From CAWFPR01 sp963817635 (GTDB taxonomy: Bacteria > Acidobacteriota > Vicinamibacteria > Vicinamibacterales > 2-12-FULL-66-21): DNA of 64,000 nucleotides. The notes under the pieces are model-generated. The model saw only the letters and a list, made by a program, of their open reading frames with translations. It was not told the DNA's origin and ran no database searches. Below, one piece after another: positions 10,707-18,481 of this stretch. The position numbers and the translations under genes are program-made. The stretch is taken from the NCBI GenBank assembly GCA_963817635.1, contig CAWFPR010000002.1:1-64000 (forward strand), written 5' to 3'. The stretch's first letter is position 1; the number at the start of each line of letters is the position of its first letter.

Positions 10707-12656
10707 ATGGTGGGCCAGACGGTCGGAAAGTACAAGATCATCGACCGCGTCGGACGCGGCGGCATGGGCACCGTCTACAGGGCCCTGGACGAGACGCTGA
10801 ACCGCGAGGTCGCCCTCAAGGTTGTGAACGCCGAGTTGACCGACCCGGACGTGGCGAAGCGGTTTCGCGCCGAAGCCATCACGGTCGCGCGCCTCAGTCA
10901 TCCCTGCATCGCCACGATCTACGACCTCTTCCAGCACGACGGCCAGTGGCTGATGGTGATGGAATTCGTCCGCGGCGAGACGCTCGAGCACATGGTCGAG
11001 CGGATGGGAGCGTTGTCACCCCAGCGCGCCGCCGAACTCTGCATGCAGGTGCTGGCGGCGCTCGCGTACGCCCACTCCATGGGGGTGGTGCACCGCGACT
11101 TGAAGCCAGCCAACTTGATGATCACCGAGACGGGCGCCATCAAGATCATGGACTTCGGCATCGCGCGCGTGACTGGCACCGAACACCTCACCCACGCCTG
11201 GCCCGGGGCCATGATGGGCACACCCGCCTACATGGCGCCCGAGCAGGTACGTGGCGACGAAATCGACTCCCGGGCCGACCTGTACGCGATGGGCGTGGTC
11301 TTCTATCGACTCACCACGGCCAAGCTCCCGTTTACGGGCACCACGCAGTTCGCGATGGCTCAGTCGCAGGTGAACGACCCGCCCACGCCCCTCGCCACGT
11401 TCCGATCGGACCTGCCTCCGTGGGTGGAGCCCGTCATCGCGCGCGCGCTGGCCAAGATGCCCGACGAGCGGTTCCAGTCCGCCGCCGAGTTCCACGAAGC
11501 GTTGGCGCGATCTCTCGCGGGCCTGCCGTTGTCGACGATGTACGGCTCGGCCTCCCAGGGCGACATGTCGCGCACGCCCGCGCGTCCCACGTCCACGGGC
11601 ACCTTCGCGCCCCGAACCCCCACCGCAACAGGCGTCGGCGGGCCGTTTCCCTCGAGCGGACCCGTGTCAGTCGCCCCGCCGACGGCGGCCGGCGGCTCCG
11701 GCGGCGGTGCCGCAGGCACGTCAGGCAGCTTGAGTCTGGACGCCGGAGATCCTGCGGACGCTGCGACGGTGCTTTCGCCGACGGGGAAGATGGCGTTGCG
11801 GGCGGCCGCGGAGGCACGGGCCAGCGCCGCCACGGCCAGCGGATTGGATGTGGCGCGAGCGGCCTCTGGGACGCCGCAGACGCCTGCGGCCTCGTCGGCC
11901 ACGACACCCAGGGCGAAGCGCCCCATCGGCGTCCTCGCTGCGGTTGGTGCGGTTCTGGTCGTCGCGGCGATCGGCGCCGCTCTGTGGCTGCGACCGGGCT
12001 CGGCGTCGCCTCCGCCGCCTCCGCCGCCCGACTCGCTCACCGCGACACCGGTCGATCCGAGCGTCGAACTGCCTGCGACGCCGCCACCGGCGCCTCCGCC
12101 GCCCGACTCGCTCACCGCGACACCGGTCGTTCCGACCGTCGAACTGCCGGCGACGCCGCCAGCGGCTCAACCGGCGGCCCCGACGTCGCCACCGGCTCAG
12201 CCGGTGGCCCCGACGTCCCGCGAGGCACCCGTGACCAGGACCGCGACGCCGGCCGCCGTGGACCCGCTCGTGACATTCCCGAAGGTCAAGCTGCTGGCCG
12301 TCAACGGTCGGAAGACCAATGATCGCGACGTCGCGATCCAATTCGCGCGCGGGGTGATGTCGATCGTGCCCAAGGAGGGCGGGGAAGCGCTCCGTTCGCT
12401 TCAGTATCGTCAGATCGCGAAGCTCACGTACATCAAGTCAAGACGCCCGAAATGGGACAACACGTTGTCATCGCCTCCGGACGACCTTGACGTCGGCGGC
12501 GGCCTGCTGAATCGCTCGCGCCACTGGCTCGTGGTCCAGACCAAAGACGAATACGCGCTGCTGCGGCTCGACGACGACAACGTCGTTGGTATTCTCGAAA
12601 CGCTCGAAGCCCGAACCGGGCAGAAGGTCGAGCGACCAATCGAAGACGGCAAGTAA
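10707..12656 (+). CDS. Membrane Ser/Thr protein kinase (PknB/Hanks type)
   Basis: The kinase domain occupies about residues 8-275 with all motifs: glycine loop GRGGMGTVY, lysine in EVALKVV, HRDLKPANLM, DFG in KIMDFGIA, and MAPEQ. A long Pro/Ala/Thr-rich linker leads to one membrane helix (about 409-430, VLAAVGAVLVVAAIGAALWL). Outside the membrane there is a proline-rich stretch with a near-exact duplication of DSLTATPV..VELPATPP, then a conserved beta-rich end (about 525-640, FPKVKLLAVNGRKTNDRDVAIQF) that I cannot name. It should phosphorylate cytoplasmic targets in response to an external signal; the FHA-cyclase upstream is a candidate partner. It has its own promoter at 10628. Confidence 0.88.
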   Translation: MVGQTVGKYKIIDRVGRGGMGTVYRALDETLNREVALKVVNAELTDPDVAKRFRAEAITVARLSHPCIATIYDLFQHDGQWLMVMEFVRGETLEHMVERMGALSPQRAAELCMQVLAALAYAHSMGVVHRDLKPANLMITETGAIKIMDFGIARVTGTEHLTHAWPGAMMGTPAYMAPEQVRGDEIDSRADLYAMGVVFYRLTTAKLPFTGTTQFAMAQSQVNDPPTPLATFRSDLPPWVEPVIARALAKMPDERFQSAAEFHEALARSLAGLPLSTMYGSASQGDMSRTPARPTSTGTFAPRTPTATGVGGPFPSSGPVSVAPPTAAGGSGGGAAGTSGSLSLDAGDPADAATVLSPTGKMALRAAAEARASAATASGLDVARAASGTPQTPAASSATTPRAKRPIGVLAAVGAVLVVAAIGAALWLRPGSASPPPPPPPDSLTATPVDPSVELPATPPPAPPPPDSLTATPVVPTVELPATPPAAQPAAPTSPPAQPVAPTSREAPVTRTATPAAVDPLVTFPKVKLLAVNGRKTNDRDVAIQFARGVMSIVPKEGGEALRSLQYRQIAKLTYIKSRRPKWDNTLSSPPDDLDVGGGLLNRSRHWLVVQTKDEYALLRLDDDNVVGILETLEARTGQKVERPIEDGK

Positions 12657-12680
12657 CGGGTCGTTCAAGCCGGCTGTTGT

Positions 12681-13090
12681 GCCCCCGCGAGGGCGCGTGT
12701 CGGGGGTCTGGGGGCGAAGCGAGACGACGCGAGTGAGCGAGGCGAACGAGCCACGCGCGCGGCGCGGGGTACGGGGCCCCCGCGAGGGCGCGTGTCGGGG
12801 GTCTGGGGGCGAAGCGAGACGACGCGAGTGAGCGAGGCGAACGAGCCACGCGCGCGGCGCGGGGTACGGGGCCCCCGCGAGGGCGCGTGTCGGGGGTCTG
12901 GGGGCGAAGCGAGACGACGCGAGTGAGCGAGGCGAACGAGCCACGCGCGCGGCGCGGGGTACGGGGCCCCCGCGAGGGCGCGTGTCGGGGGTCTGGGGCG
13001 AAGCGAGACGACGCGAGTGAGCGAGGCGAACGAGCCGCGCGCGCGCGGGGTACGGGGCCCGCGAGGGCGCGTGTCGGGGGTCTGGGCGAA
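12681..13090. repeat. 95-bp tandem repeat, four full copies plus a partial
   Basis: Copies begin with CGCGAGGGCGCGTGTCGGGG at 12686, 12781, 12876, 12971 and 13060. The first three periods are exactly 95 bases with almost no differences; the fourth is 89 because of small deletions. The array lies between the kinase stop and tRNA-Thr. Since 95 is not a multiple of three and the unit has no stop on the minus strand, it creates long spurious open frames that should not be annotated as proteins. This fills the 12657-13102 gap; I see no gene there. Confidence 0.9.
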
Positions 13091-13102
13091 GCCCAATAAG
13101 TC

Positions 13103-13178
13103 TGGAGCCGGCGCTCGGACTCGAACCGAGGACCTGCTGATTACGAATCAGCTGCTCTACCAACTGAGCTACGCCGGC
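13103..13178 (-). tRNA. tRNA-Thr (anticodon CGT)
   Basis: The minus strand folds as a standard 76-nt tRNA with an encoded CCA end. The acceptor stem starts GCCGGCG, the D arm is AGCTCAGTTGGTAGAGC, the anticodon stem GCTGA/TCAGC encloses TTCGTAA, and the T arm holds GGTTCGAGTCC. Anticodon CGT reads ACG threonine codons. It directly adjoins the 95-bp repeat array on its 3' side. Confidence 0.95.
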
Positions 13179-13383
13179 CTGGCGGTGGTGTGCGGCCCGC
13201 CCCGTGGGCAGGCAGAAACGTCATTCTACCACGACCATGGCCCCGGCCCACCGCCACCGGATCCAGACCGCAGGGCAGGGCGACACCTGAGCGGCGATCG
13301 TCCGACCGAGCGGCCGCAACGTCACCGAGCCGAGCGTCATCGAGCGTTCATCCCGACGGTCCTATGCTTCGCTGGTCGCCTGG

Positions 13384-14853
13384 ATGATGATGAAAACGAC
13401 GCGCGCCGCCCCGCTCGGGACGCTCTACGTGGAAGAACTGAAGGCGATGATGCGCGGCCGCTTCGCCTGGCTCGGCGCCGGAATCATCCTCCTGGCCGTT
13501 GGCGGCCTGGCCACAGTCGGGACCGAGGACGCGTGGCTCGACGGGTACGGCATCATCGCCTACGGGCTCGTGCCGCTCGCGTTCATCCCCTTTACCGCCG
13601 TCGCCATCGCGAGCCCGCGGGCCAACCGCTTCGTCGAGAGCGTCTTCACCGCGCCCGTCGATCGCGGCACCTGGCTCGTGGCGAAGATCCTGGTCCTGCT
13701 CACGCTCGCTGCGGCCTACGACGCCGCCCTCGTGCCGATGATGCTGGTGTACGCCGCCCACGTCGGCGTCCCGGCGCTGCTCGAGAAGTTCCTGATCTGG
13801 ACGCCGGGGATCCTGGTCGCGAGCGTCGCGGTGGGCGCGCTCATCGGCGTGCTGTTCATTGGACGCACCATCGCGCCTCCGGCGGCTGCCGCGGTCGGTG
13901 TGCTCCTGGTTTACGCCGGGCTGGTTCCGCTGCAGGAACTCATGGTCGCGCAGGGCAACGGCGCCACCCGGACCGGACATCTGACGTTGCTGAGCCCCGC
14001 CGTTCTCCTGAAGAACGGACTTGGCTTCTCGCTCGTTGCCGCGAGCATCCCGGCCACGACGGCAGCCACGTGGATCAGCCTGGCGGTTCTCGTAGTGGCC
14101 GCCGTCGTGCTCGCGGTCTGGGTCTTTGTGCGCGCGCAGGGCGTGGAGACCTGGGAAGCGTCCCGAGCGCAGCGATGGTGCCTCGGCGTCGCCCTCGTCG
14201 CGGCCACGCTGTTGCCTGTCATGATCGCCGACACGGACTACGACCGCGCGGCCCCGCGCCGAAACGGCGCGCCCGCGATTCGTGGCGTGTTCTCGCGCGG
14301 CGGCAGCAGCCTGGCCCTGACCGAGCGCGGCGGCACACCGCCGGCGCGCTGCTGCGGGACGATCCTCAATCGCGATCAGACGCCCCTCGGGACGGACGAA
14401 ACCGCGCCGCGCGATCTGTGGGTCCTGCTGCCGGTCGACGCGACACAGGCGGTCGCCGATCTCCGGATTCAAATCACCGGCGACAACGGACTGCGGGTCC
14501 AGGCCGATCCAGACGCGCTCGCCGAAGCGGCTGCGCACCTGGAGCAGCGGACGTATCCGAACGACTCCGGGCCGGTCGCCGCTGACGGGCACCATGTGGC
14601 GACGGGGCTTGCCGCGCGCGTGCCGATCTCGCTGACGCCGACGAGCCCGTGGGACATCGGCGGCGACCGCTACCCCCTGACCGTCACCGCGACGTACCGC
14701 GTCGATGGCGAGAGCGCGCCTCGCACGATCAACGCGCGCGCCGCCGTGGACGCACAGGTCTCCAGCGCGATCTACGAAATGGGCGCCGCCTCTGCGATCC
14801 TGCCCCTGTTCTGTTTTGGCGCGGCTCTCATGCGCTGGCGGCGGACGCGATGA
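13384..14853 (+). CDS. ABC transporter permease with C-terminal extracytoplasmic domain
   Basis: The first 255 residues form six membrane helices of an ABC-2-type exporter permease (for example FAWLGAGIILLAVGGLATVG and IIAYGLVPLAFIPFTAVAIA). After a further helix near 275-295 comes a soluble domain of about 170 residues, predicted outside the membrane, and a final helix (ASAILPLFCFGAALM). Three ATG codons at 13384, 13387 and 13390 are all possible starts. Its stop overlaps the start of the ATPase gene (ATGA at 14850-14853), so the two are translationally coupled and form one exporter. The cargo is not evident. Confidence 0.75.
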   Translation: MMMKTTRAAPLGTLYVEELKAMMRGRFAWLGAGIILLAVGGLATVGTEDAWLDGYGIIAYGLVPLAFIPFTAVAIASPRANRFVESVFTAPVDRGTWLVAKILVLLTLAAAYDAALVPMMLVYAAHVGVPALLEKFLIWTPGILVASVAVGALIGVLFIGRTIAPPAAAAVGVLLVYAGLVPLQELMVAQGNGATRTGHLTLLSPAVLLKNGLGFSLVAASIPATTAATWISLAVLVVAAVVLAVWVFVRAQGVETWEASRAQRWCLGVALVAATLLPVMIADTDYDRAAPRRNGAPAIRGVFSRGGSSLALTERGGTPPARCCGTILNRDQTPLGTDETAPRDLWVLLPVDATQAVADLRIQITGDNGLRVQADPDALAEAAAHLEQRTYPNDSGPVAADGHHVATGLAARVPISLTPTSPWDIGGDRYPLTVTATYRVDGESAPRTINARAAVDAQVSSAIYEMGAASAILPLFCFGAALMRWRRTR

Positions 14854-15590
14854 CGCCCGTCACGGACTACGCCGTCGAAACCGATGCGCTCACGCGGCGC
14901 TTCGGCGGCTTCACGGCGGTCGATCGGGTGACGCTCCGCGTGCCCAAAGGCCAGTTGTTCGGCTTCCTCGGCCTCAACGGCGCGGGCAAAACGACGACGA
15001 TCCGGGTCCTGACCACGCTGCTGCCGCCGAGCAGCGGCACGGCGCGACTGTGGGGCCACGACGTCATCCGGGACCCGCTCGCCGTCCGCGGGCTCGTCGG
15101 GCTCGTCAGCGACGAAACCAGCGAGAGCCAGTCGATGTGGACGGCGCGCGAGTACCTCGCCTACTTCGCCCGGATCCGTCAAATGCCGGATCCCGTGGCG
15201 GTCGCCGAGCGCACGCTCGACGCCGTTGGCCTGGACCCCGCGTTCCGACGGAAACTGATCGGGACGTACAGCACCGGCATGAAACGGCGGGTCGAGATCG
15301 CTCGGGCCCTGCTCGGCGATCCGAAGGTGCTCTTTCTGGACGAGCCGACGCGGGGCCTCGATCTCCCGGCCAAGCGCGAGATGTGGAGCCTCCTGCGCCG
15401 GCTCGCGTCGGAGCAGCAGGTGACGACGTTCCTGAGCAGCCACGATGCCCAGGAAATCCGGCACCTGTGCAGCCACATCAGCGTCATCGCGAAAGGCCGG
15501 CTGGTCTACTCCGGTCCGACCATCGAACTCGGCGACGACCTGGATACGTTCGAAGAGCGGCTCATCGAACTGCTCGAACAGCGGCACTGA
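14850..15590 (+). CDS. ABC transporter ATP-binding protein
   Basis: The 246-residue ATPase has Walker A GLNGAGKTTT (about residue 38), a signature loop YSTGMKRR in place of LSGGQ, Walker B KVLFLDEPTRGLD and the switch histidine in FLSSHDAQEI. This matches the DrrA/NatA-like subfamily that pairs with ABC-2 permeases. The ATG overlaps the permease stop by four bases, so this start is chosen over a longer upstream frame. It energises the neighbouring permease at the inner membrane. Confidence 0.88.
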   Translation: MTPVTDYAVETDALTRRFGGFTAVDRVTLRVPKGQLFGFLGLNGAGKTTTIRVLTTLLPPSSGTARLWGHDVIRDPLAVRGLVGLVSDETSESQSMWTAREYLAYFARIRQMPDPVAVAERTLDAVGLDPAFRRKLIGTYSTGMKRRVEIARALLGDPKVLFLDEPTRGLDLPAKREMWSLLRRLASEQQVTTFLSSHDAQEIRHLCSHISVIAKGRLVYSGPTIELGDDLDTFEERLIELLEQRH

Positions 15591-15599
15591 GGAGGAGCG

Positions 15600-16154
15600 A
15601 TGCGAATCAGCCTGGTTCTTGTCATTGCAGCGGGGATCGCCTCGCCGGTCCAGACCTCGTCACCGTACCGGGTCACGCACACGTACGTCCTCGGCGGCGA
15701 CGGCAGCTGGGACTACGTCGTCCCCGACCCGCCGTCGCACCGGTTGTTCATCGGCCGGCAGAACCGGGTCATGGTGGTTGACGAGAATACCGGAACGCTC
15801 CTCGGCGAGGTCACGGGGATTCAGGGAGCCCACGGCACGGCGATCGCACGCTCCAGCGGGCGTGGGTTCGCCACCTCGGGCAACGATCAGTCCGTGGTGA
15901 TGTTCGATCTGCAGACGTTGAAGACGCTGGGACGCATTCCGGCCGCCGAGGATGCGGACGCCGTGATCTACGACCCCGTGTCGGACCGTGTGTTCACGTT
16001 CAACGGCGACGCACATTCCTCGACGGTCATCGATCCGCACGCCGGAAAGGCGATCGCGACGATTGCGCTCGGCGGAAAGCCGGAGTACGGCGTGTCGGCC
16101 GGCGACGGCAAGGTGTACGTCATGGTCATCGAGCGGACGCCCGCCGCCCGATGA
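15600..16154 (+). CDS. YVTN-type beta-propeller protein, short
   Basis: A GAGGAGGAG ribosome site sits just before ATG 15600. The product has a signal peptide (MRISLVLVIAAGIASPVQT) and YVTN/WD-like blades (RVMVVDENTGTLLGEV, SVVMFDLQTLKTLGRIP, SSTVIDPHAGKAIATI). Related secreted proteins run to about 320-350 residues and make a full seven-bladed propeller. This frame ends at residue 184 just after KVYVMV, so about half of the propeller is absent. Either part of the gene was lost in a deletion that joined it to the next gene, or the assembly is wrong here. The function is unknown; such proteins are secreted binding or surface proteins. Confidence 0.6.
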   Translation: MRISLVLVIAAGIASPVQTSSPYRVTHTYVLGGDGSWDYVVPDPPSHRLFIGRQNRVMVVDENTGTLLGEVTGIQGAHGTAIARSSGRGFATSGNDQSVVMFDLQTLKTLGRIPAAEDADAVIYDPVSDRVFTFNGDAHSSTVIDPHAGKAIATIALGGKPEYGVSAGDGKVYVMVIERTPAAR

Positions 16155-16389
16155 GCCAGCCCTTGCGGTCGATCGCGTCGAATGCTACGCCGGTCACCGC
16201 GGCGAAGAGTCCCCGCGCGCTGTCGTGCTCGGCGACCGCCGCATCGAGGTGGCCGCCGTGCTCGATCAGTGGCTGGCGCCCGACCATCGCTGCTTCAAAG
16301 TCCGCGGGTCCGACGGCAACGTTTACATCATCCGTCACGACGTGTCGTCGGGGGCGTGGGAGGTCACGACGTTCGAGCGCGGCCCGTAG
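16151..16389 (+). CDS. Small conserved cytoplasmic protein (about 79 aa), one-base frameshift near its start
   Basis: The body reads DRVECYAGHRGEESPR...VLDQWLAPDHRCFKVRG and NVYIIRHDVSSGAWEV, a compact small protein I have a sense of seeing in many Acidobacteria but whose function I do not know. In its own frame there is no start codon. The ATG at 16151, which overlaps the previous stop as ATGA, enters the right frame if one G is missing near 16162, giving MSQPLAVDRVECYAG. That start and the frameshift are inference. It is aligned with an operon-like run but may be a separate unit. Confidence 0.5.
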
Positions 16390-16472
16390 CACCTGGCCGC
16401 TGGCATGCCTCTCGCTTGCGGCGTTGCGCCCGCCGAACCGACCGGCGCCATCGGCAACGTGGAGGAGTCCCA

Positions 16473-18368
16473 ATGCCCGAGCCTCGAGCACTGCGTCCCA
16501 CTGTCGCGCTGGCGTTTCTCTGTGCCGTGATGGTCATGCTGGTGCCGGCGCCCGGAGCGGCCCAGGACGCCTCGCATCTGCGTGCAACGGTCTTCGTAAC
16601 CGGACTTACGGCGCCCGTCGCATTTGTCCAGGATCCGACCCAGCCGAACGTGCAGTTCGTGGTCGAACAGGGTGGGCTGATACGCATCGTGCGCGACGGC
16701 CAGTTGCTCGCCGGCGCCTTTCTGGACCTTTCAGCGTCGATCGCGTCAGGAGGCGAACGGGGCCTGCTCGGGCTCGCCTTCGCCCCGGACTACGGAGTGA
16801 GTCGACGGTTCTACGTGAATTTCACCGACCCGTCCGGAAATACGGTGATTGCCCGGTTTCTTCGATCCGCTACCGACGCGCTGCGTGCCGACGCCTCGAC
16901 CCGGTTCGATCTCCGCTGGCCCGATGGCAACCGTTTCATCTCGCAGCCCTTCGCCAATCACAATGGCGGCGATCTGCACTTCGGCAGCGACGGCTACCTG
17001 TACATCGGGATGGGCGACGGCGGCAGCGGCAACGATCCCGACCATAACGCGCAGAACCCGGCGAGCCTGCTCGGCAAGATGCTGCGCATCGACGTCGCGG
17101 TCCCGGCGAGCGATGCCGAAGGCTACGACGTGCCGTTCGACAATCCCTTCGTTGGCAACGGCGCATTCCTTCCTGAGATCTGGGCCCTCGGCCTCCGCAA
17201 CCCGTTCCGTTTCACCGTCGACGAGCTTGCGCACGGCGGCAACGGCGCACTGGTCATCGGCGATGTCGGGCAGAACGCATGGGAAGAGGTCGATTTCGAT
17301 CCGTTTGGCAGGGGCGGTCGAAACTACGGCTGGCGCAATCGTGAAGGGTCCCACGACAACGTGATGTCGCGTCCACCCGCGACGGTTCCGCTCATCGACC
17401 CCGTGATCGAGTACTCGCACAGCGAAGGCAACGTGATTACCGGCGGGGTGGTGTACCGGGGCTCGGCGCTGGGACTCGGGTTCTTCAGCCGCTACTTCTA
17501 TTCGGACTTCGGCGCGGGCCGCGTGTGGTCGGCGCGCCTGGTCGTGAGTCCGGCGACTGGTGAGGCAGTGGCTGTGGGAGTGACGGAGCACCTCTTCGGC
17601 GCGCCCGTCGGCAACATCAGTGCGTTCGGGATTGATGCGTCGTGCGAGGTTTACATGGTGGACTACACCGGTGGCCGGCTGCTGCGATTCGATCCGACCG
17701 CGGGCGCCGCCGGAACGGGGTGCGCCACCCCCGACCCGTTCCTGGCACTCGGCGGCGGGGCCTGGCTGGACGGAACCTGGTTCCCTCCGGATCACCCGCT
17801 GGCGGCGGGTCTCGGCCAGATCGGCGGCACCGGGACCCCGGTCACCGCTGGATGCACGACGCCGATGCCCGCCAGCACCTGGGTGTGCGTCAACGGCGGC
17901 TGGGTCCCGCCGGACCATCCGCTGGCGATCGGGACGTCGAGTCCACCGGCCGGCACGCCTGCCCCCGCGAGCGGCGCCGGGACGCCGCCGGGCGCGGCGT
18001 GCACCACAACCATGCCGGCGGCTGACTGGGTCTGCGTCAACGGTGGCTGGCTCCCGCCCGATCATCCGCTGGCGGTCGGCGCATCGACTCCGCCCGCCGG
18101 CACGCCTGCCCCCGCGAGCGGCACCGGAACGCCGCCGAGCACGGCGTGCACGACCACGATGCCCGCCAGCACCTGGGTGTGTGTGAACGGCGGCTGGCTC
18201 CCGCCCGATCATCCGCTGGCGGCTGCCGGCGGATCCGTCACCGGTTCGGCCCCTTCGAGCGGGGAGGCGACCTGCACCACCCCGGACCCGTTCGTGAGTA
18301 TTCCCGGGCTGGTTGGCGTCTGTGTCAACGGTGGATGGATTCCGCGGGTTATCGGCGGGACGCCGTAG
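16473..18368 (+). CDS. Secreted PQQ-dependent sugar dehydrogenase-like protein with C-terminal repeat tail
   Basis: A GGAGGAG site precedes ATG 16473, and a signal peptide covers about residues 1-30. Residues 35-410 match the soluble glucose/sorbosone dehydrogenase propeller: GERGLLGLAFAPDY, NHNGGDLHFGSDGYLYIGMGDGG, LRNPFRF and GDVGQNAWEEVDF. Members oxidise sugars with PQQ and pass electrons to the respiratory chain. From about residue 415 the protein carries five tandem units. Each has CxTPxP..., and most have WVCVNGGWxPPDHPLA, separated by Pro/Ala/Gly/Thr spacers; the two cysteines per unit may form disulfides. This tail is not part of the enzyme family and may anchor or display the enzyme. 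Confidence 0.8.
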   Translation: MPEPRALRPTVALAFLCAVMVMLVPAPGAAQDASHLRATVFVTGLTAPVAFVQDPTQPNVQFVVEQGGLIRIVRDGQLLAGAFLDLSASIASGGERGLLGLAFAPDYGVSRRFYVNFTDPSGNTVIARFLRSATDALRADASTRFDLRWPDGNRFISQPFANHNGGDLHFGSDGYLYIGMGDGGSGNDPDHNAQNPASLLGKMLRIDVAVPASDAEGYDVPFDNPFVGNGAFLPEIWALGLRNPFRFTVDELAHGGNGALVIGDVGQNAWEEVDFDPFGRGGRNYGWRNREGSHDNVMSRPPATVPLIDPVIEYSHSEGNVITGGVVYRGSALGLGFFSRYFYSDFGAGRVWSARLVVSPATGEAVAVGVTEHLFGAPVGNISAFGIDASCEVYMVDYTGGRLLRFDPTAGAAGTGCATPDPFLALGGGAWLDGTWFPPDHPLAAGLGQIGGTGTPVTAGCTTPMPASTWVCVNGGWVPPDHPLAIGTSSPPAGTPAPASGAGTPPGAACTTTMPAADWVCVNGGWLPPDHPLAVGASTPPAGTPAPASGTGTPPSTACTTTMPASTWVCVNGGWLPPDHPLAAAGGSVTGSAPSSGEATCTTPDPFVSIPGLVGVCVNGGWIPRVIGGTP

Positions 18369-18382
18369 CGCCACAGGAGCGG

Positions 18383-18410
18383 CTATTCGAGCGTCCGTGG
18401 CAACGAGTCG
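18383..18410 (-). repeat. Diverged direct copy of the 3' end of the downstream kinase gene
   Basis: This 28-base segment matches 18482-18509, the last codons of the kinase gene, at 24 positions. On the minus strand it encodes DSLPRTLE followed by a stop, against ESLLRTLE and a stop in the live gene. It looks like a remnant of a partial duplication. Confidence 0.55.
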
Positions 18411-18431
18411 CCTGAGGTCGAGACCGCACGG

Positions 18432-18480
18432 GCGCCGAGCGCCGAGCCTCGAACGCCGAGCGCCGACCGCGAGCCGACCG
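18432..18480. repeat. Heptamer-phased array, GCGCCGA family (7 units)
   Basis: Seven consecutive 7-base units (GCGCCGA, GCGCCGA, GCCTCGA, ACGCCGA, GCGCCGA, CCGCGAG, CCGACCG) run up to the stop codon of the minus-strand kinase gene. The array separates two convergent genes and may influence transcript ends. Confidence 0.75.
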
Positions 18481-18481
18481 C

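Noticed and set aside
12665..13096. Long minus-strand open frame (143 aa, and a 231-aa overlapping one at 12468-13163) over the tandem array
   Set aside because: It is a translation of the 95-bp repeat in several frames, contains no family motif and overlaps the tRNA; not a protein.
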